From Pseudomonas sp. Teo4 (GTDB lineage: Bacteria > Pseudomonadota > Gammaproteobacteria > Pseudomonadales > Pseudomonadaceae): a stretch of DNA of 64,000 nucleotides. The DNA lies in NCBI RefSeq assembly GCF_034387475.1, contig NZ_JAXCIL010000001.1, positions 2,480,001-2,544,000 of the forward strand. The letters are read 5' to 3'. Below, in pieces: positions 56,393 through 64,000 of the stretch. A model generated the notes under the pieces. It was given only the letters and a program-made list of their open reading frames with translations. It was not told the DNA's origin and searched no databases. Each line of letters starts with the position of its first letter. The stretch's first letter is position 1. Both the position numbers and the translations under genes were made by a program.

Positions 56393-56442
56393 GATAACGT
56401 CAAATTTTCATTACCTATTGTCTCTGATAAACGATGCTTATC
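56393..56442. promoter_or_regulatory. Regulatory block with GATAA-N7-TTATC palindrome (copy 2)
   Basis: GATAACGTC at 56393, ATTGTC at 56417 and GATAA-ACGATGC-TTATC at 56426-56442. Spacing is identical to that at 53592-53641. It lies about 215 bases before the APC permease start, in a 291-base gap without a gene. Likely bound by the same LysR protein as copy 1. Confidence 0.65.
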
Positions 56443-56470
56443 AGCGTGAGCTGAACGTCCTATCAGAACC

Positions 56471-57409
56471 CTAAGCCCCTCTAGTCGAGCCATCTAACTC
56501 ACTTTTCAAATAATCACTTTGTCGTTCCGATGCGACTATTGAGACCAGCTCGGCGACCTTGAGGGTGGCCGGGCCGGCATTAGTTAGATGCCACCGGTGG
56601 ATGATCATGGGCGGTGGAGCTGTCACTGGAAGTATCATCAACTCACCATGAGCAAGGTGCTCCCTCACCAAAACGGCAGGCAGAACCCCAATACCAATAC
56701 CGTTGCGAATCAATGTGATAAGAGCGGATATCGATGGCGAGCTCGACAGCTGAATAGTCGTCGGATTGATACCGTACTTGAAAGCGAGCTTCTGCACCGT
56801 TCGGGCTGCATCATCTGACGGCGTAGTATTGCTCATGGGAGTTAGGATCTGGTGAGCAAAAATGAACGACTCGTCATCAATGCTGATCGCCAAGCCGGAC
56901 TTGCCTACCCAGCTGGTCGCCAGTGTAAGTAGCTTTTCCGACACTGAGTAAGGGTTTTGGGGCTGCTTGTCGAGCGACAGCACTAAATCAAGCTCACCTT
57001 TGTTGAGCTGTTCAAGGAGCTCAGCAGTAAGCCCTACAACCCAGGTCACGTTAACGTTCGGCAGTTCCGTTTTGGTGCGACGCACAAGCTCAGGCAATAG
57101 GGTGTAAACGGCAGCTTCGATAAGCCCAACTCGTACCACTCCCCCCATCCCGGACACTTGAGATGCCGCACTAAGGAATTCCTGTAGGGATGAAATTGCG
57201 GCTTCCGCATAAGGCAGCAATCGCCTCCCCTCTTCAGTAAGTGAAAGCGTTTTTTTATCAGTGCTGAAAAGCGCTACCCCTAACTGCTCCTCCAGGTTCT
57301 TCACTCTCATCGATAGCGCAGATGGCGTGGCATGAAGACGTTCGGCCAACTTTCGCAGGTGTGGTGTACGTGCCAGCTCGACAAATGTCTCAAGAAGCTT
57401 GGTATTCAT
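56471..57409 (-). CDS. LysR-family regulator
   Basis: 312 residues from ATG 57409 (GGAGGTG upstream). HTH: LETFVELARTPHLRKLAERLHATPSALSMRVKNLEEQLG near 5-45. Effector domain: VRVGLIEAAVYTLLPELV near 95, LDLVLSLDKQPQ near 145, NGIGIGVLPAVLV near 240. Divergent from the PLP dehydratase / DUF4392 / RidA operon (139-base gap) and thus its likely regulator. The usual VAExxSFTxAA segment is replaced by LARTPHLRKLA. Confidence 0.91.
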   Translation of the reverse strand: MNTKLLETFVELARTPHLRKLAERLHATPSALSMRVKNLEEQLGVALFSTDKKTLSLTEEGRRLLPYAEAAISSLQEFLSAASQVSGMGGVVRVGLIEAAVYTLLPELVRRTKTELPNVNVTWVVGLTAELLEQLNKGELDLVLSLDKQPQNPYSVSEKLLTLATSWVGKSGLAISIDDESFIFAHQILTPMSNTTPSDDAARTVQKLAFKYGINPTTIQLSSSPSISALITLIRNGIGIGVLPAVLVREHLAHGELMILPVTAPPPMIIHRWHLTNAGPATLKVAELVSIVASERQSDYLKSELDGSTRGA

Positions 57410-57548
57410 AATCACCTCCAGCCATCTGTTCAGCTTCCCTTAACGCCCATGCACAATTTTTTTTAATTTACAGTCTTTGAATCACGTTCATACACTCTTT
57501 TCCAGCGTCAAGGCGAGCGCTGTTGCCACCAAATAAAAAGGTATTTAT

Positions 57549-58553
57549 ATGTCCAGTATTGAAAAAGGCGAACGACCGGTTCCTCCCACACTGAAAGACA
57601 TTCAGGAGGCCGCAGCCCGAATTAAAGATTACGCGGCGCGAACGCCTCTGCTGGAAAACCCCGAGCTCAATGAGCTGTTAGGCGGGCGGTTGCTGTTTAA
57701 GCCGGAGGTATTGCAACGCACTGCATCCTTCAAGTTCCGTGGAGCGTGCAACCGCTTGCTTCAACTATCCGCAGAGCAACAGCGCGCAGGTGTGGTCGCG
57801 TTCTCGTCAGGCAACCACGCACTTGCAACATCGGCGGTCGGCCGAATCCTGAACATCCCCGCCACGATCATCATGCCGTCAGATGCACCTCAAGCCAAGA
57901 TCAAAGGTGCACGAGCCAATGGCGCGACCGTCATCCTATACGATCGCCAGAAGGATGACCGTGAAGCCATCGGCGCTGAAATTGCGAACCGCACCGGCGC
58001 CACCATGGTTCCACCCTACAACGATCCATTCATCATCGCCGGCCAGGGCACCGTTGGCCTGGAGATCATGGAAGACCTTGAGCATCTGGGCATCAAGGCC
58101 GACAGCGTCCTCGCAGCATGCAGTGGCGGCGGCTTGATCGCAGGCGTTGCAACCGCCATACGCGCCAAAAGCGAAAGCACCCAGGTATTCGCCGTTGAAC
58201 CTGCTGGATTCGATGAGCTCGCTCGGTCGCTGGCAAGCGGGAAACGTGAAAGCAATGCCCCTGGCGCCAAATCGATCTGCGACGCCCTGCAGGTCGTGAC
58301 TCCAGGCGACCTCACCTTCGACATCAACCAACGGCTACTGGCAGGCAGCCTGGTAGTCACCGATGACGAAGTCCGCAAGGCCATGCGAGTGGCTTACGAC
58401 AAGCTCAAGCTGATTCTCGAACCAGGTGGAGCTGTAGGCCTAGCCGCAGTGCTTGAAGGTCGTGTCGAAACCCGTGGCCGTACAACCGTGGTCGTGCTGA
58501 GCGGCGGCAACGTAGATCCCGCGCTCTACGCAGAAATCATTACTGCACAGTGA
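57549..58553 (+). CDS. PLP-dependent threonine/serine dehydratase-like enzyme (fold type II)
   Basis: 334 residues. Seen: PLP Lys62 in TASFKFRGA, SSGNHALATSAVGR near 86, ACSGGGLIAGVATAI near 193, PGGAVGLAAVLEG near 297 and VVVLSGGNVD near 318. Members include threonine dehydratase, serine racemase, threo-3-hydroxyaspartate dehydratase and the EutB enzyme of hydroxyectoine use. It is followed by DUF4392 and RidA genes in one operon. RidA hydrolyses the enamine/imine that such dehydratases release, so dehydration is likelier than racemisation, but racemisation would suit a D-amino-acid cyclase next door. Confidence 0.9.
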   Translation: MSSIEKGERPVPPTLKDIQEAAARIKDYAARTPLLENPELNELLGGRLLFKPEVLQRTASFKFRGACNRLLQLSAEQQRAGVVAFSSGNHALATSAVGRILNIPATIIMPSDAPQAKIKGARANGATVILYDRQKDDREAIGAEIANRTGATMVPPYNDPFIIAGQGTVGLEIMEDLEHLGIKADSVLAACSGGGLIAGVATAIRAKSESTQVFAVEPAGFDELARSLASGKRESNAPGAKSICDALQVVTPGDLTFDINQRLLAGSLVVTDDEVRKAMRVAYDKLKLILEPGGAVGLAAVLEGRVETRGRTTVVVLSGGNVDPALYAEIITAQ

Positions 58554-58585
58554 GCGTACACCTTCGAACTGAAAAGGGACTGATC

Positions 58586-59656
58586 ATGCTCAAGCCTGAT
58601 AGCGCTCAATTTCGACGAGTCGCGCAAACCATCGACGACTTCATGAAGATCGACTTCACCGGCGTCGGTCTGATTTCAAACCTGTATGCAGCCTTGCAGA
58701 AAAACCAACCAGGTTTCTGCTGCATGGGCGCCGCCGAGCGCCTCGTTGAAGCTGCTAAATCTCATCCTGATCGCCCGATTGCCATCCTGACCGGCTTCCC
58801 AGAAGGTGGCGGTGTTCCGGAAACTGACGGCCCCATCGGTGCAGCCCTTCTGGCCCGCGCCATCTTCCTGGGGCTCGGCGTCATGACAGTCATCGTGATT
58901 GACGAGGACTGGGTTGAGATGATGATGGCTACCTGCCGGGGTGCTGGCCTGGCCCCACGCCTGTTGCCAGAGTCGGGTAAAGCGGATGCGATTGAATACC
59001 TGCGTCCGGTTTACATCAAGCCTGTCTCCAAAGAAAAGGCAGCCTGCCATAAAGCCAGCGATGAGCTTTTGGAAATCACCCAGCCGTCCCTGCTGCTTTC
59101 AATTGAACGACCAGGCTGTAACGTCAATGGTCTTTATCACGGCCTGGGTGGTCGCCCACTCGACGGTATGGTCGGTGATCTGGATTACCTCTTCAACAAG
59201 GCGAAAAACCAAGGCCTCATGACCTTGGGTATCGGTGACGGCGGTAATGAGCTCGGAATGGGCGTCATTTCCAAAGAACTGCCGACCTTCTCCCCGAAAG
59301 CAGTGGACTGCGGAACTCCTGGCCGTGGAGGCGTGGGCGCAGTAACTGCTGCTGAGTGGCTCGTGATTTCGAACATCTCGAACTGGGGTGCCACCGGTAT
59401 TGTCGCCGCCCTCTCAGCGTTGCTCGAGAACCCAGTGGTGTTCCATGAGCCCGAAATTGAAACCCGCAGCACTGAACTGTGTGTTGCTCACGGTGGTGTT
59501 GACGGCATGTTCATGGGCCCGGAGCCAGCTCATGACGGTATCGCGATGCGTGAATACGAAGGGATGGTCAGGGCGCTGCGCGGGAGCGTAATGCGTGCGC
59601 TGGGCCATTCGATCAACTGGCAAGGCCATCAAGGCGACTGGAGACAGCTTAAATGA
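58586..59656 (+). CDS. D-glutamate cyclase-like C-terminal domain protein (DUF4392)
   Basis: 356 residues from ATG 58586 (AAGGGA upstream). Seen: FCCMGAAERLVEAA near 45, ILTGFPEGGGVPETDGPIGAALLARA near 70, ISIERPG-type segment near 172, GDGGNELGMGVI near 215, and a closing AHGGVDGMFMGPEPAHDGI. The domain equals the C-terminal part of animal D-glutamate cyclase, whose N-terminal part is the DUF1445 protein found here at 48240. It sits between a PLP dehydratase/racemase and RidA (4-base overlap). Likely acts on an amino acid; exact reaction unknown. Confidence 0.85.
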   Translation: MLKPDSAQFRRVAQTIDDFMKIDFTGVGLISNLYAALQKNQPGFCCMGAAERLVEAAKSHPDRPIAILTGFPEGGGVPETDGPIGAALLARAIFLGLGVMTVIVIDEDWVEMMMATCRGAGLAPRLLPESGKADAIEYLRPVYIKPVSKEKAACHKASDELLEITQPSLLLSIERPGCNVNGLYHGLGGRPLDGMVGDLDYLFNKAKNQGLMTLGIGDGGNELGMGVISKELPTFSPKAVDCGTPGRGGVGAVTAAEWLVISNISNWGATGIVAALSALLENPVVFHEPEIETRSTELCVAHGGVDGMFMGPEPAHDGIAMREYEGMVRALRGSVMRALGHSINWQGHQGDWRQLK

Positions 59657-60123
59657 GTTACCGCACTTTTACCGAAGCACTGAAAGAGTTGAACCTGGAA
59701 CTGCCAGCTACCAACGCTCCTCGTGGCAGCTACGCTCCAGCCATCAAAGCTGGTGATCTGCTGTTCGTCGCCGGGCAGGCTCCACGAGTCAACGGTGAGC
59801 TGAAATTCTCTGGCCGTGTTGGGCACGAACTGACCATCGAGCAAGGCCGTGAAGCTGCTCAACTGTGCGCACTGAACGTATTGGGTCACCTCGCACATGC
59901 GACTGGCGACGATCCATCCAAGGTAGTGACCGCAGTAAGGCTGGCCGGCGTAGTAAATAGCGCCGAAGATTTCACTGCCCACTCCCAGGTTCTGGATGCT
60001 GCTTCGGATCTGATCGCCAAGGTACTGGGTACCGCAGGCCAGCATGCTCGAATCGCCACTGGCGCATCTTCGCTGCCGTCTGGAATGGCAGTTGAGATCG
60101 AAGCGATCTTCCAGCTGAAGTGA
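59653..60123 (+). CDS. RidA-family enamine/imine deaminase
   Basis: 156 residues, start overlapping the previous stop (ATGA). Seen: GDLLFVAGQAPRVNGELKFSGRVGHELTIEQGREAAQLCALNVL-type core split by loops near 35-75, VVTAVRLAGVVNSAEDF near 95, and the closing ATGASSLPSGMAVEIEAIFQLK. RidA hydrolyses reactive 2-aminoacrylate and related imines to keto acids and ammonia. As the last gene of the dehydratase operon it probably protects against or completes that reaction. This is the longer YjgH/TdcF-like variant. Confidence 0.9.
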   Translation: MSYRTFTEALKELNLELPATNAPRGSYAPAIKAGDLLFVAGQAPRVNGELKFSGRVGHELTIEQGREAAQLCALNVLGHLAHATGDDPSKVVTAVRLAGVVNSAEDFTAHSQVLDAASDLIAKVLGTAGQHARIATGASSLPSGMAVEIEAIFQLK

Positions 60124-60129
60124 CAAGGT

Positions 60130-60164
60130 GGGTGGTGGTCTGGGTCATGGCCAGCCCACCACCC
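60130..60164 (+). terminator. Hairpin after RidA gene
   Basis: GGGTGGTGG / CCACCACCC with a 17-base interior that can pair further (CTGGG/CCCAG-like), then TTCC. Lies between convergent RidA and LysR genes. Confidence 0.6.
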
Positions 60165-60179
60165 TTCCGAGCTTAGTGG

Positions 60180-61082
60180 CTACAACCAGTAGTCCGGGCG
60201 TTGATAGACAGCCTTCAGGTAGTCAATGAAATGCCTCACCTTCGCCGGGAGAAATCTCTGCTGGGGGTAGACAGCCTGGATGTCATAGTCGGGCATAGCA
60301 AACTCATCCAGCACCGTGACGAGCTCTCCTGTCTCCAGCTCTTTGTGAATTTCCCATGTTGAGCGCCACCCGATACCCAGCCCTTGCCTCATCCAGGAGA
60401 AAAGCAGCTCACCGTCATTACAAGCCATGTTGCCACTGACTCGCATTGCAATCTGCTTCCCGTCTCGCTGGAACGTCCACCCTCGCGGTTGGCCACCCTG
60501 TGATGTGAAAGCCAAGCAGTTGTGATTTGACAGATCCTCCAAGCTCGTCGGACGGCCATGTTTGGCGAAGTAATCCGGCGTACCGCACACAACTCGCCGG
60601 TTAGAAAAAAGCTTCACGGCAACATAGTTCGGGTCGGTTACCCAGCCAATCCTGATGCTCAGATCGTATCCCTCCCCCACCAAGTCCACGAGGCTATCGG
60701 TGAGATTGAAAGACAGCTTGAGGTTCGGAAATTTCTCATGAAAACCAAGTGCGTGAGGAGCTACGTGCACCCGTCCAAAGGCAGCCGGTGCAGATACAAG
60801 CAGGTTTCCAGCGACGTGCCTCGCACTGTTGCTGATGCTCGCTTCCATATCATCGAATTCGCGCACCAGGTATTTCGCCCTCTCCAAAAGCTGCTCTCCA
60901 AGCTCAGTCAGATGGAGGCCTCGAGTCGAACGATGCATGAGTTTTACGCCCAACCGTTTCTCGAGCGAATCCAAACGGCGACCGAGCATTGCAGCCGTGA
61001 CACCTTCGCTAACCGCAGCAGCGGCAAAGCTGCCTTTCTGGGCTATTTGAATGAAGCTTTGAAGCTCTGTAAGCCGCGCCAT
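60180..61082 (-). CDS. LysR-family regulator
   Basis: 300 residues. HTH: ELQSFIQIAQKGSFAAAAVSEGVTAAMLGRRLDSLEKRLG at 6-45. Effector part: VSAPAAFGRVHVAP near 94, DLSIRIGWVTDPNYVAVKLF near 140, GLGIGWRSTWEIH near 226. Of the CrgA/DmlR-like branch. Divergent from gcl with a 109-base gap, so it is the likely regulator of the glyoxylate carboligase cluster. Confidence 0.91.
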   Translation of the reverse strand: MARLTELQSFIQIAQKGSFAAAAVSEGVTAAMLGRRLDSLEKRLGVKLMHRSTRGLHLTELGEQLLERAKYLVREFDDMEASISNSARHVAGNLLVSAPAAFGRVHVAPHALGFHEKFPNLKLSFNLTDSLVDLVGEGYDLSIRIGWVTDPNYVAVKLFSNRRVVCGTPDYFAKHGRPTSLEDLSNHNCLAFTSQGGQPRGWTFQRDGKQIAMRVSGNMACNDGELLFSWMRQGLGIGWRSTWEIHKELETGELVTVLDEFAMPDYDIQAVYPQQRFLPAKVRHFIDYLKAVYQRPDYWL

Positions 61083-61191
61083 TCGATACCTTTTATATCG
61101 ACAGAAACTAATTTATGGGGCTTCAAGCCCAATGTTCAGTGATCCAGACTGACGCCCAATACAAAAATATTGTTATTCCGGAGGAAATGCT

Positions 61192-62973
61192 ATGCCTAAG
61201 ATGAGAGCAATCGATGCAGCCGTTCAGGTCATGCGCCGTGAAGGTGTAGATACCGCATTCGGCATCCCAGGGGCTGCCATCAACCCGTTGTATTCAGCCC
61301 TGAGGAAAGTCGGTGGCATCGATCACGTCCTCGCTCGTCACGTCGAAGGCGCTTCGCACATGGCTGAGGGTTACACCCGCGCCAACCCTGGCAACATCGG
61401 CGTGTGCATCGGCACCTCCGGCCCTGCCGGCACCGACATGGTCACCGGCCTGTACAGTGCATCGGCCGACTCCATCCCAATTCTGTGCATCACCGGCCAG
61501 GCGCCGCGTGCCCGCCTGCACAAGGAAGACTTCCAGGCCGTCGACATCACCAGTATCGTCAAGCCGGTCACCAAGTGGGCCACCACCGTGCTGGAGCCGG
61601 GCCAGGTTCCCTACGCGTTCCAGAAGGCCTTCTATGAAATGCGCACCGGACGCCCAGGCCCGGTGCTAATCGACCTGCCGTTCGACGTGCAGATGGCTGA
61701 GATCGAATTCGACATCGACGCCTACGAGTCGATGCCGGTGCACAAGCCGTCCGCTACCCGCGTACAGGCCGAGAAAGCCCTGGCCCTGCTCAATGACGCC
61801 GAGCGCCCGCTGCTGGTGGCCGGTGGCGGTATCATCAATGCCGACGCCAGCGACAAACTGGTCGAGTTCGCCGAACTGACTGGCGTACCGGTCATCCCGA
61901 CCCTGATGGGGTGGGGCACCATTCCCGACGACCACGCGCAGATGGTCGGCATGGTCGGTCTGCAGACCTCGCACCGCTACGGCAACGCTACCCTGCTTGA
62001 ATCTGATTTGGTGTTTGGTATCGGCAATCGCTGGGCCAACCGCCACACCGGTTCTGTCGACGTCTACACAAAAGGCCGCAAGTTCGTGCACGTGGACATC
62101 GAGCCCACTCAGATTGGCCGTGTATTTACCCCGGATCTGGGTATCGTTTCCGACGCTGGTAAAGCGCTGGACGTGTTCCTCGAGGTGGCCCGGGAATGGA
62201 AAGCCGCTGGCAAGCTGAAATGCCGCCAAGCCTGGTTGGAGAGCTGCCAGCTTCGCAAGGCCACCCTGCAGCGCAAGACACACTTCGACAACGTGCCGGT
62301 CAAGCCGCAGCGCGTGTACGAAGAGATGAACCAGGTGTTCGGAAAGGACACCTGCTACATCAGCACCATCGGCCTGTCGCAGATTGCCGGCGCGCAATTC
62401 CTGCACGTGTACAAGCCACGCCATTGGATCAACTGTGGCCAGGCCGGCCCTCTTGGCTGGACGATTCCCGCCGCGCTGGGCGTTGTCAAAGCTGATCCAA
62501 GCCGGAATGTGGTCGCACTGTCGGGTGACTACGACTTCCAGTTCATGATCGAAGAACTGGCGGTGGGTGCACAGTTCAACCTGCCGTACGTCCACGTTTT
62601 GGTGAACAACGCCTACTTGGGCTTGATCCGCCAAGCCCAGCGCGGCTTCGACATGGACTACTGCGTGCAACTGGCGTTCGAGAACATCAACTCGAGCGAG
62701 GCCAGCAACTATGGCGTCGATCATGTCGCCGTTGTCGAGGGCTTGGGCTGCAAGGCCCTCCGCGTATCCGAGCCACATGAAATCGCTCCTGCTCTGCGTC
62801 AGGCACAACGAATGGCTCGCGAGTACCGCGTACCTGTAGTGGTTGAAGTGATTCTCGAGCGTGTGACCAACATTTCCATGGGCACCGAGATCGATGCAAT
62901 CAACGAGTTCGAGGAGCTGGCAGTATTCGCTAGCGACGCCCCTACCTCGATTATCCCGCTGAGCAAATCCTGA
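61192..62973 (+). CDS. gcl: Glyoxylate carboligase
   Basis: Joins two glyoxylates to tartronate semialdehyde plus CO2, using TPP and FAD. 593 residues, full family length. Seen: [17 protein letters not shown] near 18, [34 protein letters not shown] near 47-80 (Val in place of the catalytic Glu at RHVEG-type site as in this enzyme), and the TPP segment [16 protein letters not shown] near 443. The middle of the gene is markedly G/C-ended, the first and last parts less so. It starts the gcl-hyi-glxR cluster. Confidence 0.96.
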   Translation: MPKMRAIDAAVQVMRREGVDTAFGIPGAAINPLYSALRKVGGIDHVLARHVEGASHMAEGYTRANPGNIGVCIGTSGPAGTDMVTGLYSASADSIPILCITGQAPRARLHKEDFQAVDITSIVKPVTKWATTVLEPGQVPYAFQKAFYEMRTGRPGPVLIDLPFDVQMAEIEFDIDAYESMPVHKPSATRVQAEKALALLNDAERPLLVAGGGIINADASDKLVEFAELTGVPVIPTLMGWGTIPDDHAQMVGMVGLQTSHRYGNATLLESDLVFGIGNRWANRHTGSVDVYTKGRKFVHVDIEPTQIGRVFTPDLGIVSDAGKALDVFLEVAREWKAAGKLKCRQAWLESCQLRKATLQRKTHFDNVPVKPQRVYEEMNQVFGKDTCYISTIGLSQIAGAQFLHVYKPRHWINCGQAGPLGWTIPAALGVVKADPSRNVVALSGDYDFQFMIEELAVGAQFNLPYVHVLVNNAYLGLIRQAQRGFDMDYCVQLAFENINSSEASNYGVDHVAVVEGLGCKALRVSEPHEIAPALRQAQRMAREYRVPVVVEVILERVTNISMGTEIDAINEFEELAVFASDAPTSIIPLSKS

Positions 62974-62992
62974 GAATCTTGAGGGAATCAAA

Positions 62993-63775
62993 ATGCCCCG
63001 TTTAGCAGCCAATCTTTCAATGTTGTTCACCGAGCATGATTTTCTTGCTCGCTTCGGTGCCGCCGCCAGTGCTGGCTTCAGCGGTGTTGAATATCTGTTC
63101 CCCTACGACTTCACTGCGGAACAGATTTGGCAGCAGCTCGAAAAGCATAACCTCTCTCAAGTGCTCTTCAACCTGCCAGCAGGTAATTGGGCCAATGGTG
63201 AGCGCGGCATTGCCTGCCTGCCAGATCGTGTCGAAGAGTTCCAATCAGGCGTAGAAAAGGCCATTGCTTACGCAAAGGTACTGGGCAATCGTCAGATCAA
63301 TTGCCTGGCAGGAATTGCCCCTGCAGGTGTTGATGCGGAGCTTTTGGAAAAGACCTTCGTCAGCAATCTGAAGTACGCCGCAGACAAGCTGAAAGCTGCC
63401 GGAATCCGCCTGGTCATGGAGATGATCAACACCCGTGACATTCCGGGTTTCTATCTCAATACAACCAAGCAGGCCTTGGAGATCCAGGCAAAGGTTGGGA
63501 GCGACAACCTGTTCCTGCAGTACGACATCTACCACATGCAGATCATGGAGGGAGACCTGGCCCGCACCATGGAATCCAATCTCCAGCTGATCAATCACAT
63601 CCAGCTCGCAGACAACCCGGGTCGACACGAACCGGGCACCGGCGAAATCAACTATCGCTTCCTGTTCGAGCACCTGGATCGAATCGGTTATCAAGGTTGG
63701 GTGGGGGCGGAGTACAAACCATTGACCACGACCGAAGCGGGTCTGGGCTGGCTCAAAACCCACAATGTGATCTAA
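62993..63775 (+). CDS. hyi: Hydroxypyruvate isomerase
   Basis: 260 residues of the TIM-barrel sugar isomerase family. Interconverts hydroxypyruvate and tartronate semialdehyde. Seen: LAANLSMLFTEHDFLARF at the start, EYLFPYDFTAEQIWQQL near 34, VMEMINTRDIPGFYL near 141, QYDIYHMQIMEGDLARTM near 178, DNPGRHEPGTGEINY near 207 and VGAEYKPL near 240. It lies 19 bases after gcl in the usual cluster order. Confidence 0.95.
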   Translation: MPRLAANLSMLFTEHDFLARFGAAASAGFSGVEYLFPYDFTAEQIWQQLEKHNLSQVLFNLPAGNWANGERGIACLPDRVEEFQSGVEKAIAYAKVLGNRQINCLAGIAPAGVDAELLEKTFVSNLKYAADKLKAAGIRLVMEMINTRDIPGFYLNTTKQALEIQAKVGSDNLFLQYDIYHMQIMEGDLARTMESNLQLINHIQLADNPGRHEPGTGEINYRFLFEHLDRIGYQGWVGAEYKPLTTTEAGLGWLKTHNVI

Positions 63776-63789
63776 GCACCTTAGTGCAA

Positions 63790-63835
63790 GTGCGATCTCT
63801 AAGGGATCGCACACCTAATTGCGGCAAAGCCGCAA
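63790..63835 (+). other. Two hairpins between hyi and glxR
   Basis: GTGCGATC / GATCGCAC (63790-63812) and TTGCGG / CCGCAA (63819-63835) stand in tandem before the glxR ribosome-binding site (AAGGAG). They may tune or partly stop read-through. Confidence 0.5.
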
Positions 63836-63852
63836 TCCGTAAGGAGTGAATC

Positions 63853-64000
63853 ATGGCTAAAGTTGGCTTCATCGGCACAGGCATCATGGGTCGCCCCATG
63901 GCCTTGAACCTGCAGAAAGCAGGTCACCAAGTCTACGTTTCGACCCACCACAGCTCAGCACCAGATGACCTTGTCAACGCAGGTGCGATCAGCCTGGCTA
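63853..64000 (+). CDS. glxR: Tartronate semialdehyde reductase, 3' end outside the window
   Basis: The first 49 residues are visible. ATG 63853 has AAGGAG 8 bases before it. Seen: KVGFIGTGIMGRPMALNLQKAG, the Rossmann motif of the 3-hydroxyisobutyrate/2-hydroxy-3-oxopropionate dehydrogenase family. Position after gcl-hyi identifies it as the enzyme that reduces tartronate semialdehyde to glycerate. Confidence 0.9.
   Translation, partial: MAKVGFIGTGIMGRPMALNLQKAGHQVYVSTHHSSAPDDLVNAGAISLA

Noticed and set aside
61666..63030. 454-codon open frame opposite gcl
   Set aside because: Shadow of the G/C-ended codons of gcl; no motifs.

Overview
The window looks like a catabolic accessory region of a Pseudomonas-type gammaproteobacterium. 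The reasons are the split PntAA/PntAB/PntB transhydrogenase, a GlxA-type AraC regulator, a TorF-like outer-membrane protein, and a gcl-hyi-glxR glyoxylate cluster in the usual pseudomonad order. I find no rRNA, tRNA, CRISPR array, phage module, replication or conjugation genes. The only clear mobile element is one IS30-family insertion at 47.2-48.3 kb.

Layout. (A) 0-9.5 kb: an SDR cut by the window start, a divergent BKACE (DUF849) enzyme, a SurE-like protein without its metal ligands, a SnoaL-like protein, an alpha/beta hydrolase, an AraC regulator, an acyl-CoA synthetase, an SDR, and a GlxA-type regulator broken by a T7 frameshift. (B) 9.9-19.7 kb: an adrenodoxin-reductase-type flavoprotein, a flavodoxin and a cytochrome P450, then an APC permease, pntAA-pntAB-pntB, a glutathione-dependent formaldehyde dehydrogenase and a VOC protein. 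This reads as a P450 with its own NADPH supply and a formaldehyde outlet. (C) 19.8-28.5 kb: a second AraC and a second alpha/beta hydrolase, an SDR, an outer-membrane protein, two Gfo/Idh/MocA dehydrogenases and NDH-2. (D) 28.5-33.6 kb: a decayed NCS1 permease fragment, an SDR, an APC permease and an intact NCS1 permease with a zinc-ribbon tail. (E) 33.9-53.4 kb: a long run of genes on the minus strand. It holds an acoABC-like 2-oxoacid/acetoin dehydrogenase without E3, an SDR, a GlcG-like protein, half of a D-glutamate cyclase (DUF1445), OsmC, a small monooxygenase-fold protein, a biotin carboxylase/BCCP with PxpB-PxpC and PxpA (a 5-oxoprolinase-type lactam opener), three more Gfo/Idh/MocA dehydrogenases, a second pnt operon, an SDR and an epoxide-hydrolase-like enzyme. 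IS30 has split this run. (F) 53.8-64 kb: a LysR regulator, a third APC permease, another LysR, a PLP dehydratase/racemase, the other half of a D-glutamate cyclase (DUF4392), RidA, a third LysR, then gcl, hyi and the start of glxR.

How the parts may work together (inference). Amino-acid-like or N-heterocyclic compounds enter through the three APC permeases and the NCS1 permease. The P450 and the many NAD(P)-dependent dehydrogenases oxidise them, and the two transhydrogenases balance NADH and NADPH. One branch would cyclise an amino acid to a lactam and reopen it with ATP and biotin. C2 and C3 fragments would leave through the Aco-type complex and the glyoxylate carboligase route. The natural substrate cannot be named from sequence alone. 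Two near-identical regulatory blocks (53.6 and 56.4 kb) tie the aco-pxp run to the third APC permease. A CTAACG/CGTTAG palindrome recurs before several units of regions A-C.
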